Positions 51,909-60,889 of a stretch of 64,000 bases of DNA are shown one piece after another. The stretch is from Psychrobacillus sp044762855 (GTDB lineage Bacteria > Bacillota > Bacilli > Bacillales_A > Planococcaceae). The DNA lies in NCBI RefSeq assembly GCF_044762855.1, contig NZ_JBIWFB010000002.1, forward strand, positions 1 to 64,000. Reading direction: 5' to 3'. The notes beneath the pieces were generated by a model that ran no database searches, was not told the origin of the DNA, and was given only the letters and a program-made list of their open reading frames with translations. The number at the start of each line of letters is the position of its first letter. Within the stretch, counting starts at the first letter, position 1. The position numbers were made by a program, and so were the translations under genes.

Positions 51909-52550
51909 ATGAGGTTAAGACATAAACCGTGGGCAGAGGAATTTATAAATAGCCACCCTGAGATCGTCATTCCGAATCCGGAAGCATTAAAAGGGAGTTG
52001 GGAGTCCGAATTTAAAAATGATTATCCCCTTCATATAGAAGTAGGTACAGGGAAAGGTCAATTTATAACAGGAATGGCTAAACAAAACCCGGATATTAAC
52101 TATATTGGAATAGAGCTTTATGATAGCGTAATTGTTTCCGCAGTTGAAAATGCAATTGCTGCAGGCTCTCCGCCAAATTTGCGCCTATTAAAAGTAAATG
52201 GTGCTGATCTGGACAAATACTTTGAGAAAAACGACGTAGACCGCGTTTATTTGAATTTCTCTGATCCATGGCCAAAAATTAGACATGCTAAAAGACGTTT
52301 AACGCATGAAGGATTTTTGAAACTATATGAATCTATTTTAATAGACAATGCGGAAATCCATTTCAAAACAGATAACCGAGGTTTATTTGAATATTCTTTA
52401 ATTAGCATGTCTGCTTATGGTATGTTAATAAAAGATGTTTCGCTCGATTTGCATGTAAATATGCCTGAAGATAATATTATGACGGAGTATGAAGAAAAAT
52501 TTTCTGCAAAAGGACAGCCGATTTATCGAGTAGAAGCAAAATTCGTATAA
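51909..52550 (+). CDS. trmB: tRNA (guanine-N7)-methyltransferase TrmB
   Basis: SAM-dependent enzyme that makes m7G46 in tRNA. The 213-residue protein has VGTGKGQFITGMA (SAM site, near residue 43), NYIGIELYDSVI and the catalytic region NFSDPWPKIRHAKRRLTH. Start ATG 51909 follows an AAAGGAG site. Confidence 0.96.
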   Translation: MRLRHKPWAEEFINSHPEIVIPNPEALKGSWESEFKNDYPLHIEVGTGKGQFITGMAKQNPDINYIGIELYDSVIVSAVENAIAAGSPPNLRLLKVNGADLDKYFEKNDVDRVYLNFSDPWPKIRHAKRRLTHEGFLKLYESILIDNAEIHFKTDNRGLFEYSLISMSAYGMLIKDVSLDLHVNMPEDNIMTEYEEKFSAKGQPIYRVEAKFV

Positions 52551-52565
52551 AAGGGGACTAGGAGA

Positions 52566-53417
52566 ATGGATACGTTTCGATTTCACGATATGTCATTAAC
52601 TTGGCTAAAAGGTGGGACAACACATATGGACGGGGGTGCCATGTTTGGAGTCGTACCAAAACCCTTATGGGAAAAGAAATATCCGGTCAACGAAAAAAAT
52701 CAAATCGAATTATCATCCGATCCATTGTTCATCCAGCACAAAGGGCAAAATATTTTACTAGAGGCTGGAATCGGATACGGAAAGTTTACGGACAAGCAAC
52801 TACGAAACTACGGAATTTCCGACCAATCTCAAGTAGAAGACAATTTAGCACAACTTGGTATACTACCGGAAGAAATTGATATCGTAATCATGACACATTT
52901 ACATTTTGATCATGCTTGTGGTTTAACGAAATGGGTAGATGGCAAGCTTGTCTCTAGTTTTCCAAAGGCTAAAATTTATGTATCAGATGTCGAATGGAAT
53001 GAAATGAAAAACCCAAATATCCGTTCACAAAATACATATTGGAAAGAAAATTGGGAGCCAATTGTAGAGCAAGTGGTTACCTTTGCGGATTCGATTGAAG
53101 TAGTTGAAGGAATTGAAATGATTCATACTGGTGGACATAGTGATGGACATAGTATTGTTTTGTTTAAGCAAAACGATGAGACGATTATTCATATGGCTGA
53201 TCTAATGCCAACACATGCACATCAAAATCCACTATGGGTATTGGCTTATGATGACTATCCTATGACTTCTATTTTTGCGAAAGAGAAGTGGGTAAACGAA
53301 GCATTGCAATCGAATTATTGGTTTAGTTTCTACCATGATGCCTTTTACCGATTAGTGAAATGGTCAGAAGATGGAAAAGAAATATTAGATAAAGTAGAGA
53401 GAACGAATGTCATATAA
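52566..53417 (+). CDS. ytnP: Metallo-beta-lactamase-fold hydrolase YtnP (probable quorum-quenching lactonase)
   Basis: 283-residue MBL-fold protein, ortholog of B. subtilis YtnP, a lactonase active on homoserine-lactone-type signals. Zinc motif HLHFDHACGL (HxHxDH, near residue 111), GGHSDGHS and HMADLMPTHAH provide the ligands. Last gene before the large non-coding repeat region. Confidence 0.9.
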   Translation: MDTFRFHDMSLTWLKGGTTHMDGGAMFGVVPKPLWEKKYPVNEKNQIELSSDPLFIQHKGQNILLEAGIGYGKFTDKQLRNYGISDQSQVEDNLAQLGILPEEIDIVIMTHLHFDHACGLTKWVDGKLVSSFPKAKIYVSDVEWNEMKNPNIRSQNTYWKENWEPIVEQVVTFADSIEVVEGIEMIHTGGHSDGHSIVLFKQNDETIIHMADLMPTHAHQNPLWVLAYDDYPMTSIFAKEKWVNEALQSNYWFSFYHDAFYRLVKWSEDGKEILDKVERTNVI

Positions 53418-53427
53418 ATGAAATATG

Positions 53428-53467
53428 GAAAACAGCTTATGGATTGCCTAATCATAAGCTGTTTTTT
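53428..53467 (+). terminator. Terminator of the pepV-ytnP run
   Basis: AAAACAGCTTATG...CATAAGCTGTTTT followed by T-run. Confidence 0.87.
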
Positions 53468-53576
53468 GTTGCATAGATAACTAAATTTAGTTTGGATATC
53501 ACTTTTCAAATAACATAAGTTATACATTTTGGGGATTGTACGTGACATAGAGGTACTGCGTCGTAGCGACCGCTGT

Positions 53577-53709
53577 GATTTTCGCAGCAGGACGGACGCT
53601 TTCCGTGGGGTGAGTGATGAGCCTTCACCGCCGCGCCTACGCGCGTACGTTGTGAAGTCTCATCTTACTCACTTGATCCCTTCGGAGTCGCCGACCTGCA
53701 GCGAAAATC
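53577..53709. repeat. Inverted-repeat-bounded hairpin module (repeat locus 3, left, reversed)
   Basis: 133-bp module bounded by GATTTTCGCAGCAG and CTGCAGCGAAAATC. Inside it carries the reverse complement of locus 1 segments, such as GCGTACGTTGTGAAGTCTCAT-like sequence at 53642-53662. Left flank 53553-53576 holds a short GCGTCGTAG...ACCGCT block shared with locus 2. Confidence 0.8.
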
Positions 53710-53965
53710 AATGGTAAAAACTTACTTATCTTGGTCTCGTATTAACAATAAATGGTTGAACGAGTCCTTTTTCACAGTGTGCGTGACAATCACAACTCCG
53801 AACATTACAATGTACACCTCGAAAGAGAAAACATGGCAGCTGAACACGACAACCCCAGTCTATCCGATACTAGCTTGCGTGCTCAGATGGCTTTATAACG
53901 TATTGTTCCAATAATATATAGAAATTATAGTCGTCTCACCCTAAGTAAAGAGCTGATTTAAGAAT

Positions 53966-54057
53966 TTAGTTGCTTTCATCGGCTATTTGATTGCTCTCGT
54001 GATGATTTGATTGCTTTCAGACTGGAATTGGTTGCTTTCCATGAATGGTTGGTTGCT
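53966..54057 (-). repeat. AGCAAC array (repeat locus 3, reversed)
   Basis: Five units read on the minus strand, with motif first bases at 54057, 54036, 54015, 53995 and 53974. Spacings are 21, 21, 20, 21, exactly the pattern of the array at 19815-19906, although the words between are different. This rules out chance. Confidence 0.8.
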
Positions 54058-54147
54058 CTAAGCCATTTACTGGATAAAATAGGCCCATAAAATGTAGTAA
54101 GCTTTATTATTAATACACAAATATGGAATAAGCAAGTGATTTTCATT

Positions 54148-54339
54148 GATTTTCGAAGCAAGCGTCGACTCCAGCCGAGGCCAACAGGATGTTTGTTACG
54201 AAGGCGTTGCCACACGATGTGGCGTTCTTAGCCTTTGTTCCTTTGCCTGAGCAAAATGAGCCATCTCAGGCGTACGCCATAAGCGGCGGGGATGGCTCAT
54301 CGCTTACCCGGCGGAAAGCGTAGGATTGCAACGAAAATC
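54148..54339. repeat. Inverted-repeat-bounded hairpin module (repeat locus 3, right, long form)
   Basis: Starts GATTTTCGAAGCA and ends TTGCAACGAAAATC, 192 bp, the longest copy, with an internal insertion containing its own dyad (GCGTTGCCACACGATGTGGC). The right flank 54340-54381 (TAGCGGCCACCTAATAG...TTTATCCC) matches the reverse flank of locus 2. An array remnant follows at about 54400-54449. No gene is supported in 53468-54528. Confidence 0.72.
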
Positions 54340-54399
54340 TTAGCGGCCACCTAATAGGGCTTTACGACGCTTTATCCCTATAATGTGTCGAAATCAGCA

Positions 54400-54449
54400 C
54401 GGTCTCAATCCAAGTAAACTTGTTTTATTAGGACTTGGTTGTTTTCAAT
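54400..54449 (-). repeat. Remnant of an AGCAAC array (repeat locus 3)
   Basis: Reverse complement contains AAGTTTACTTGGATTGAGAC, the same block that ends the array at locus 1, preceded by a decayed AACAACCAA word. Confidence 0.6.
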
Positions 54450-54528
54450 AGTTATTCAAATGTCATTACATGGTATCCATTATTTGGATATCATTATTCT
54501 AGGATTACATAATTTAGGAATATCATAT

Positions 54529-54560
54529 GGCGGTAACTTTGTTAAGACAAATTATCCGCC
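54529..54560. terminator. Dyad at the 3' end of the flavoprotein gene
   Basis: GGCGGTAACTTTG...CAAATTATCCGCC immediately after the stop at 54561. A T-run is weak, so termination is only probable. Confidence 0.45.
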
Positions 54561-55112
54561 TTAACTTAAATCATTATTCAACTTTTCTCTAAGCTGTTCT
54601 GCTGCGGATAGTGCTTGTAAATCTTGCTTAATATCCCCTGGTCTGTTGCCTTCTCCAATAATATATCCTTCAAAAGTCGTTCCCATAAAGCCAAAAATAT
54701 GTTGAAACTGCTGAATCATTGGTAATCCTTTCATGTATGGATCATCTCCGCCGACAGCTATGACATATGCTCTTTTTTGAGCCATTTGTTTTTTAAAATC
54801 GGGATACTTTTTGTCTTTTAAAGTCTGGGACCAACGATCAATAAAGTTCTTCATTATTCCCGTCATGCTATACCAATAAATCGGTGTAGAGAAAATAAGC
54901 AAATCATGCGGAAGAATTTGATCGATGATGGAGTTGTAGTCATCATTCACTTCGGGAAATCCTTCTTCTGCATGCCGTTTATCTATTATAGGTTCTATTA
55001 AATAATCCTTCAGATATATTTCTTCCACCACTACCCCTTGAGTAGCTAACTTTGTTAACATCTCCGTATTCCCGTCTGGGCGGTTTCCACCGTAAATCAC
55101 TGCAATGCTCAT
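54561..55112 (-). CDS. NAD(P)H-dependent FMN reductase / flavodoxin-like oxidoreductase
   Basis: 183-residue flavodoxin-fold protein. N-terminal FMN phosphate loop YGGNRPDGNTEML (near residue 7), and STPIYWYSMTGIMKNFIDRW, the second FMN segment typical of NADPH-dependent FMN reductases (azoreductase/iron-sulfur flavoprotein group). ATG 55112 follows GGAGGT by 8 nt; an ATG at 55127 would precede the ribosome site. Divergent from a LysR regulator that probably controls it. Confidence 0.88.
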   Translation of the reverse strand: MSIAVIYGGNRPDGNTEMLTKLATQGVVVEEIYLKDYLIEPIIDKRHAEEGFPEVNDDYNSIIDQILPHDLLIFSTPIYWYSMTGIMKNFIDRWSQTLKDKKYPDFKKQMAQKRAYVIAVGGDDPYMKGLPMIQQFQHIFGFMGTTFEGYIIGEGNRPGDIKQDLQALSAAEQLREKLNNDLS

Positions 55113-55209
55113 CCATAATACCTCCATTTTTTAATTAATTTGTTATTTAATCATTGTTATTTTATAATGAAACTCAAAAACAATAAAACGGATTATTTTG
55201 ATTGAATCA

Positions 55210-55224
55210 ATCGGAAATTCCGAT
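55210..55224. promoter_or_regulatory. Perfect palindrome in the flavoprotein/lysR intergenic region
   Basis: ATCGGAA-A-TTCCGAT, 15 bp with a single central base, fits the T-N11-A layout of LysR-family operators. It lies 15 bp upstream of the lysR start. Confidence 0.6.
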
Positions 55225-55239
55225 CAATAGGAGAGTAAA

Positions 55240-56115
55240 GTGGAAATCAAACAACTCATTACTTTTAAAATAGCTGCAGAAAATCTTAACTTTACCCAAA
55301 CAGCGAAAATCTTGAATTTTGCACAATCAAGTGTAACTGCTCAAATTAAGGCGCTTGAGGAGGAAATTGGCAAGCCATTATTTGAGCGTTTAGGAAAAAG
55401 AATAATTTTAACAGATGCCGGAAATCAATTTAAAACATATGCTGAAAAAATGATTAATTTAAGTGAAGAAGCAATTACAGCTGCAAATGGAGAAGAGGAG
55501 CTATCAGGGACTCTTACAATAGGGGCTCAGGAAAGTCAGTGCACGTATCGATTACCACCCATTCTGAAAGAGTTCAAGGAGGCATTTCCAAAAGTTAAAC
55601 TAGTATTTAAACCTGCACATTCTGACGAAATGGCACGTAAGCAACTAATGGATGGAGTGTTAGATGTTGCTTTTATTATGGATAAAAGAAAGCCAGAAGG
55701 AGCGTTAATAGTAGAGCAACTCATCAAAGAAGAGTTAAAACTAGTTACTACATCCACCAAGCTTACCTCGGCGTTTTCCATAGATAACTTGAAGCAGGAA
55801 ACTTTATTACTTACAGAAGTCGGTTGTTCGTACAGAAATATGTTGGAAGAATCTCTAAACTCTCTGGGGGTATATCCATTAGATAAAATAGAATTTGCTA
55901 GTATTGAGGCTATCAAACAATGTGTAATTGCAGGATTGGGTGTAGCATTACTGCCTGAAATGGTTGTAAAAAAAGATATAGAAGAAGGGCGAATGGAGGT
56001 ATTACCGTGGAATGCTTCCTCATCACCACTCTATACGCAAATTGCGTGGCATAAGGATAAAAGGATGACACCACCTTTAGAGGAATTTATTAACTTAACG
56101 CGTAAAATGTTTTGA
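55240..56115 (+). CDS. LysR-family transcriptional regulator
   Basis: 291 residues with an N-terminal winged HTH (LNFTQTAKILNFAQSSVTAQIKALEEEIGKPLFERLGK) and a C-terminal effector domain (GTLTIGAQESQC...AGLGVALLPEMVV). GTG 55240 follows GGAGAG by 6 nt and is the only sensible start. It likely regulates the divergent FMN reductase. Inducer unknown. Confidence 0.93.
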   Translation: MEIKQLITFKIAAENLNFTQTAKILNFAQSSVTAQIKALEEEIGKPLFERLGKRIILTDAGNQFKTYAEKMINLSEEAITAANGEEELSGTLTIGAQESQCTYRLPPILKEFKEAFPKVKLVFKPAHSDEMARKQLMDGVLDVAFIMDKRKPEGALIVEQLIKEELKLVTTSTKLTSAFSIDNLKQETLLLTEVGCSYRNMLEESLNSLGVYPLDKIEFASIEAIKQCVIAGLGVALLPEMVVKKDIEEGRMEVLPWNASSSPLYTQIAWHKDKRMTPPLEEFINLTRKMF

Positions 56116-56151
56116 CTGTATTGTAAGGAAAAATATGAATTCCATCTTTAA

Positions 56152-56195
56152 AAAGCCAAGAAAGAAGTAGGTGTGTTACTTCAAACTTGGCTTTC
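56152..56195. terminator. Bidirectional terminator
   Basis: AAAGCCAAG...CTTGGCTTT with an inner GAAGT/ACTTC stem, between convergent lysR and ytzB. Confidence 0.75.
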
Positions 56196-56219
56196 CATCC
56201 TATTTACTCTTCGTTAGTA

Positions 56220-56534
56220 TTACATTCTCACCAAATCGACAACCGTGCCAGTTTTGGCATCTGCTGCGAATTCAAATTGCTCAAGCTCCCCATCTTTCAT
56301 CCGGGAAATGCCACCTTTATATACATTTGTATGAATGGCTTCTTTGTTAAAAGGCTCAGGATTCATTAAAATCCATGATCCATCAATTGGCCCTTCTTCT
56401 TTAAAAGCTGTTTTAATATCTTTTAGAACGAGCTCAGCAGATCGATTTAAGTTTACTTTGTTGGCGGCTTGACTTGCGATAATTCCAATAGCAATTCCAG
56501 TTCCTAGACCCATCATATAATCTTTTAATTTCAT
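56220..56534 (-). CDS. ytzB: PepSY-like small membrane-anchored protein YtzB
   Basis: 104 residues. The N-terminus has an anchor (MMGLGTGIAIGIIASQAA) followed by a PepSY-like domain: ELVLKDIKTAFKEEGPIDGSW and ending DAKTGTVVDLVRM. PepSY domains are thought to inhibit proteases or assist secretion; the role of YtzB is unknown. Divergent from ytoP, as in B. subtilis. Confidence 0.82.
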   Translation of the reverse strand: MKLKDYMMGLGTGIAIGIIASQAANKVNLNRSAELVLKDIKTAFKEEGPIDGSWILMNPEPFNKEAIHTNVYKGGISRMKDGELEQFEFAADAKTGTVVDLVRM

Positions 56535-56698
56535 CGTATTCCTCCTCAGTTCTTTTTTTCAGTGTATCATACATCTCGTTTTGTTTAAATTTTTCGATAT
56601 ACGAAGTTAATTGTAGTAAAGTAATGCATCTTTTATTACAATGAAAGTGAGATCTTTTTAAAAATAAGTTTTTACATAGCTTTAGGAGGCTTTTTTAC

Positions 56699-57772
56699 AT
56701 GAATGAAGAAACGCGCTCACTATTTAAAACATTAACAGAGTTACCAGGAGCACCTGGCAATGAACATGCAGTTCGTGCATTTATGCGTAGTGAACTATCA
56801 AAATATTCGGATGAAATTGTGCAAGATAATTTAGGTGGCATTTTCGGTTTGAAAAAAGGGGATGCTAATGGACCAAAAATATTAGTTGCTGGTCATATGG
56901 ATGAAGTTGGTTTCATGGTATCCGGTATTACAGACAATGGAATGATTCGTTTTCAACCTCTAGGAGGCTGGTGGAATCAAGTTCTACTTGCACAACGTGT
57001 AGATGTTGTAACGAAAGAAAAAACAATTCCAGGTGTAATTGGTTCCATTCCTCCTCATCTACTTAGTGATGAGATGCGCAATAAACCAATGGATATTAAA
57101 AATATGCTGATCGATGTCGGAGCAGATGATAAAGAAGATGTCGCACGCATGGGGATAAAACCAGGAGATCAAATCGTTCCTGTTTGTCCATTCACACCAA
57201 TGGCAAACGATAAAAAGATTATGGCAAAAGCTTGGGATAACCGCTATGGCTGTGGACTTTCAATCGAACTGTTAAAAGAAGTACAAAACGAACAATTACC
57301 AAACATGCTCTACTCAGGTGCAAATGTAATGGAAGAAGTTGGCTTGCGCGGCGCACAGGCTTCGGCAAATATGATTAAACCTGATTTATTTTTCGCACTA
57401 GATGCAAGCCCTGCAAATGATGCATCTGGCAATAAAAATGAATTCGGTCAACTTGGAAAAGGAACATTATTACGCATTTTCGATCGCACAATGGTAACTC
57501 ATCGTGGCATGAGAGAATTCGTATTAGATACAGCGGAAACACATAATATTCCATACCAATACTTCATCTCTCAAGGTGGAACGGATGCAGGGCGAGTGCA
57601 TACATCTAATGAAGGTATTCCGAGTGCTGTAATCGGTATATGCTCACGCTATATTCATACATCTTCATCTATTATCCATACAGATGATTATGCAGCAGCT
57701 AAAGAATTAATAGTAAAACTAGTAAAAGCATGTGACCGTACTACATTAGAAACGATCAAAGCAAACGTATAA
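56699..57772 (+). CDS. ytoP: M42-family aminopeptidase YtoP
   Basis: Co/Zn-dependent aminopeptidase of 357 residues, tetrahedral-aminopeptidase family. Metal ligands: His in VAGHMDEVGF (near residue 64), Asp in AWDNRYGCG, Glu pair in MEEVGLRGA, and Asp in ALDASPAND. The C-terminal GTDAGRVHTSNEGIPSAVI motif is present. ATG follows AGGAGG. Confidence 0.93.
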   Translation: MNEETRSLFKTLTELPGAPGNEHAVRAFMRSELSKYSDEIVQDNLGGIFGLKKGDANGPKILVAGHMDEVGFMVSGITDNGMIRFQPLGGWWNQVLLAQRVDVVTKEKTIPGVIGSIPPHLLSDEMRNKPMDIKNMLIDVGADDKEDVARMGIKPGDQIVPVCPFTPMANDKKIMAKAWDNRYGCGLSIELLKEVQNEQLPNMLYSGANVMEEVGLRGAQASANMIKPDLFFALDASPANDASGNKNEFGQLGKGTLLRIFDRTMVTHRGMREFVLDTAETHNIPYQYFISQGGTDAGRVHTSNEGIPSAVIGICSRYIHTSSSIIHTDDYAAAKELIVKLVKACDRTTLETIKANV

Positions 57773-57800
57773 AAAAGATGCCCTCGAGGCATCTTTTTTT
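57771..57800 (+). terminator. Terminator of ytoP
   Basis: AAAAAAGATGCC...GGCATCTTTTTTT overlapping the ytoP stop. Confidence 0.88.
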
Positions 57801-57817
57801 CGGAAAAGGAGAATAAA

Positions 57818-58342
57818 ATGATGCAAATAATCATAGGAACTACTAATAAGGCAAAAACAAAAGCTGTGGAAACAATCTGTCGTCCGTATTATCCAGACGC
57901 TAGTTTCGTAAACAAGGAAGTGGATTCCTTCGTATCCGCACAACCATTGAGCAATGAAGAAACGAGACAAGGGGCGATAAATCGAGCAAAACAGCTAATA
58001 GGGCAAGGAGATACCTTGTTTGGAATTGGACTAGAAGGAGGCGTACAGGAAATTGACGGTGCCCTCTATATGTGTAATTGGGGGGCTCTCGTGACAAATA
58101 GCGGGGAAGTATTTACTGCAATGGGAGCAGGTATTCCTTTGCCAGACGAGATTGCTGAAAAGTTACGAGCTGGTGCGGAACTTGGTCCAGTAATGGACGT
58201 CTATACAAATAGGAAAGGGATTCGCCACGCAGAAGGTGCAATTGGTGTATTTACGGACGGGCTTATAACGAGAAGTATGATGTTCGAACATATTATGTCT
58301 CTTTTGATAGGTCAATATGAACTTTCCAAGAAGTTGTTGTAG
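57818..58342 (+). CDS. DUF84-family inosine/xanthosine triphosphatase-like protein
   Basis: 174-residue protein of the YjjX/DUF84 family, which hydrolyses ITP and XTP to keep non-canonical purines out of nucleic acids. Motifs: IGTTNKAKTKAVE (near residue 5), GIGLEGGVQE and CNWGALV. Start ATG 57818 follows AAGGAG by 6-7 nt. Single gene. Confidence 0.88.
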   Translation: MMQIIIGTTNKAKTKAVETICRPYYPDASFVNKEVDSFVSAQPLSNEETRQGAINRAKQLIGQGDTLFGIGLEGGVQEIDGALYMCNWGALVTNSGEVFTAMGAGIPLPDEIAEKLRAGAELGPVMDVYTNRKGIRHAEGAIGVFTDGLITRSMMFEHIMSLLIGQYELSKKLL

Positions 58343-58405
58343 TTGCATGTGTTACAAATCATCGTTAAAATATATAGCAGTTATGCTTTGAATGGGGGAA
58401 AGTGA

Positions 58406-58918
58406 ATGACTCGAAATTGGATGCGAGTTTTTTTCGCGTCACTAGCTGTCATTTTATTAGTTGGATGCTCTTCCATAGAAGAAGAAGTGGAAGATGGTAT
58501 AGAAAATGCAAAGTTAGTTTTTCAAGGTGATGCAGAAAAACCGAATGAAAAAGTTAATAATATGAAATTATTTATCCCTAGTGGTTTTTCCATAGAAGAT
58601 GAGCTAGATCAAACAAATATTATTCTTTCAAAAGGGAAAGATTCTTATATATTATTTCTTAATCCCAACGAATTGCCAAGTAGTCGACTATATTATGATT
58701 TGATGATGGCTGATACTAATTTGAATATAGTGGAAGAAAAGACTTTTGAACAAAATGGTCGATTTGGCTTTGTGGCAATACTTGAAAATAGTGAAGAAAA
58801 ATACGAACTCATTACTAGTATTGGTGGCATAAAGCTCTCAACGATTTCCAAACAACAAAATATTGCAGGAAATTTAGATAAAATGATGACCATTGTGAGA
58901 TCCATCACGATCAATTAA
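58406..58918 (+). CDS. Putative lipoprotein, unknown function
   Basis: 170 residues with a lipoprotein signal peptide ending LLVGC (Cys21). After an acidic linker (EEEVEDGIE) the mature part looks globular, with GFSIEDELDQTNIILSKGK and a helical C-terminus (GNLDKMMTIVRSIT). I do not recognise a domain. It lies 13 bp before ytpP on the same strand. Confidence 0.78.
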   Translation: MTRNWMRVFFASLAVILLVGCSSIEEEVEDGIENAKLVFQGDAEKPNEKVNNMKLFIPSGFSIEDELDQTNIILSKGKDSYILFLNPNELPSSRLYYDLMMADTNLNIVEEKTFEQNGRFGFVAILENSEEKYELITSIGGIKLSTISKQQNIAGNLDKMMTIVRSITIN

Positions 58919-58930
58919 AGGAGGATTTAC

Positions 58931-59242
58931 ATGCAAAATTTAACTTCTGTAGAACAATTCCAACAGTTAAAGCAAGATCAAAAGGTAGTTTTCAAATTTA
59001 CAGCGGATTGGTGTCCAGACTGCCATTTCATCGATCCATTTATGGAAGAAGTAGAAAACAAGTTTTCAAACTTTACATTTGTGTCTGTAAATCGAGACGA
59101 ATTTATCGATTTATGTGGCGAATTAGATGTGTTTGGCATTCCTAGTTTTATCGTTTTCGAAAATGGTGTGGAAAAAGGCCGCTTTGTTAGTAAGGACCGC
59201 AAAACAAAAGAAGAAATCGAATCATTTCTACAAACGATGTAA
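58931..59242 (+). CDS. ytpP: Thioredoxin-like protein YtpP
   Basis: 103-residue thioredoxin fold with active site WCPDCHF (near residue 26), the cis-Pro in FGIPSF. Thiol-disulfide or bacilliredoxin-like role. Ribosome site AAGGAGG. Confidence 0.92.
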   Translation: MQNLTSVEQFQQLKQDQKVVFKFTADWCPDCHFIDPFMEEVENKFSNFTFVSVNRDEFIDLCGELDVFGIPSFIVFENGVEKGRFVSKDRKTKEEIESFLQTM

Positions 59243-59249
59243 CATATTC

Positions 59250-59285
59250 AAACGGTTCACTAATAGTGGACCGTTTCACTTTTTT
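59250..59285 (+). terminator. Terminator of ytpP
   Basis: AAACGGTTCAC...GTGGACCGTTT followed by CACTTTTTT. Confidence 0.8.
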
Positions 59286-59338
59286 AGTCCATATTAGTAC
59301 TTTAGCGTAATTGATCGACATGAAAGGAAAGATATAAA

Positions 59339-60154
59339 GTGAAAGCATTAGAACTGATAAGAGTTTTAAAGACAAAACTATCGGAAGAAATATATACGTA
59401 TGATTATAATCGAGAAACGAATAAGCTTCGTTTAAACCATAAAAAAATCGGAAAAGGAATGGATATTTCCATCCCTCCTATTTTGGCCAAATACGAAACG
59501 AAAAAAGATAAAGCGATCGAAGAAGTGGTGTATACCATTCATCAAACATTTCAAGCGATGGAAAAGGAAATGGAGGGGGGAATCGATCCGGCATCTTCTG
59601 TTTATCCAGTTATCCGTTCTACTTCCTTCCCTTTAAAGTCAAATGAAGGCAATAAATTTATTACAAAAGACCATACTGCAGAAACACGTATTTACTATGC
59701 ATTAGATTTAGGAAGCACCTATCGTCTACTCGATGAAAAAATGCTTGCTTCCTGGAATATAAGAGAAACAGAAATTCGTGAAAGAGCGCTATTCCAAGTT
59801 AGAAATTTAGATACAAATTACAAAAAGGATCAAGTTTCCGGCAATACATTTTATTTCTTCAATAATAACGATGGTTATGATGCTAGCCGTATGTTAAATG
59901 AATCGCTACTTCGTGACATGAAAAAAATAATTGTTGGAGATATGACTGTTTCTGTACCCCATCAAGATGTTATGATAATTGGTGATATAAGAAATGAAAC
60001 TGGATACGATGTTTTAGCTCAAATGACGATGCACTTCTTCACAGTTGGAACTGTACCAATTACTTCATTATCTTTTATATATGAAAATGGCGATTTAGAG
60101 CCGATCTTTATCATGGCAAAAAATCGAGTAACGAAGGAGAACGAAGACAAATGA
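59339..60154 (+). CDS. ytpQ: DUF1444 protein YtpQ
   Basis: 271-residue conserved protein of unknown function, DUF1444. N-terminal part with DYNRETNKLRLNHKKIGKGMDISIPP; ends with GTVPITSLSFIYENGDLEPIFIMAK. No membrane segments. GTG 59339 follows an AAGGAAAG site. It overlaps ytpR by 4 nt. Confidence 0.86.
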   Translation: MKALELIRVLKTKLSEEIYTYDYNRETNKLRLNHKKIGKGMDISIPPILAKYETKKDKAIEEVVYTIHQTFQAMEKEMEGGIDPASSVYPVIRSTSFPLKSNEGNKFITKDHTAETRIYYALDLGSTYRLLDEKMLASWNIRETEIRERALFQVRNLDTNYKKDQVSGNTFYFFNNNDGYDASRMLNESLLRDMKKIIVGDMTVSVPHQDVMIIGDIRNETGYDVLAQMTMHFFTVGTVPITSLSFIYENGDLEPIFIMAKNRVTKENEDK

Positions 60155-60759
60155 ATATTTTTTACAATGAAATTGGCGTAGGGGATGTACTATTAGTACA
60201 ATTAACACCTGAAAAAGTAGAAAAAGTTGTGACGGAAACAAAAGGTGACGTAACGCTTGTAAAAGATGCGCAATCTAACCAAGTATTAGCGATCAATGTT
60301 TTTAACTTTAGTAAATACGGTAAAATCGAAACTAAAGGCAATGTTGAGCTAACTGAAGAGTTCGTTGAAAAAGTGCAACAAGCTTTAAATACAAACGGTG
60401 CAGACTTCCAATTAGAAGTAGATTTATCACCTAAATTTGTTGTTGGTCATGTAGAATCATTAGAGCAACACCCAAATGCAGATAAATTAAAAGTTTGCCA
60501 AGTAAATGTTGGAGAAACAACTTTACAAATCGTATGTGGTGCTCCTAATGTGGATGCAGGTCAAAAAGTAGTTGTTGCAAAAGTGGGAGCAGTTATGCCT
60601 TCTGGTATGGTTATTAAAGATGCAGAACTACGCGGAGTTGCGTCTAGTGGGATGTTATGTTCCGCGAGAGAATTAGCATTACCAAACGCTCCTGAAGTAA
60701 AAGGTATATTAGTTCTAGATGAAAATGCTGAAATAGGAACAGCCTTTGTCCCGGTTTAA
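60151..60759 (+). CDS. ytpR: tRNA-binding-domain protein YtpR
   Basis: 202 residues. The C-terminal half is an EMAP/OB-fold tRNA-binding domain like that at the N-terminus of PheT: HPNADKLKVCQVNVGE, QIVCGAPNV and SSGMLCSARELA. The N-terminal half is specific to YtpR. It may bind tRNA or act as a free-standing editing partner; function unproven. Confidence 0.9.
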   Translation: MNIFYNEIGVGDVLLVQLTPEKVEKVVTETKGDVTLVKDAQSNQVLAINVFNFSKYGKIETKGNVELTEEFVEKVQQALNTNGADFQLEVDLSPKFVVGHVESLEQHPNADKLKVCQVNVGETTLQIVCGAPNVDAGQKVVVAKVGAVMPSGMVIKDAELRGVASSGMLCSARELALPNAPEVKGILVLDENAEIGTAFVPV

Positions 60760-60769
60760 CAGGCTGTAA

Positions 60770-60889
60770 TATCCCCACCTCAAATTTTGTGAGAGAAAAT
60801 CGTTGGAACTGAGTGGGGATAAACAGCTTGTAAATCCCCGACTGGTTCAACTAACCATAAGTGGGGATGAAGAAAGCCCCCACTTATGG
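60770..60889. other. Two nested hairpins between ytpR and sftA
   Basis: TATCCCCAC (60770-60778) pairs with GTGGGGATA (60813-60821), and CCATAAGTGGGG (60855-60866) pairs with CCCCACTTATGG (60878-60889). The two share the GTGGGGAT word, and neither is followed by a T-run. A 12-bp palindrome AAGACATGTCTT lies at 60909-60920. No gene is visible in 60760-61049. Confidence 0.6.

Noticed and set aside
53529..53914. Two short frames in the repeat region after ytnP
   Set aside because: They read across the hairpin module and the inner repeat; no ribosome site or recognisable domain.
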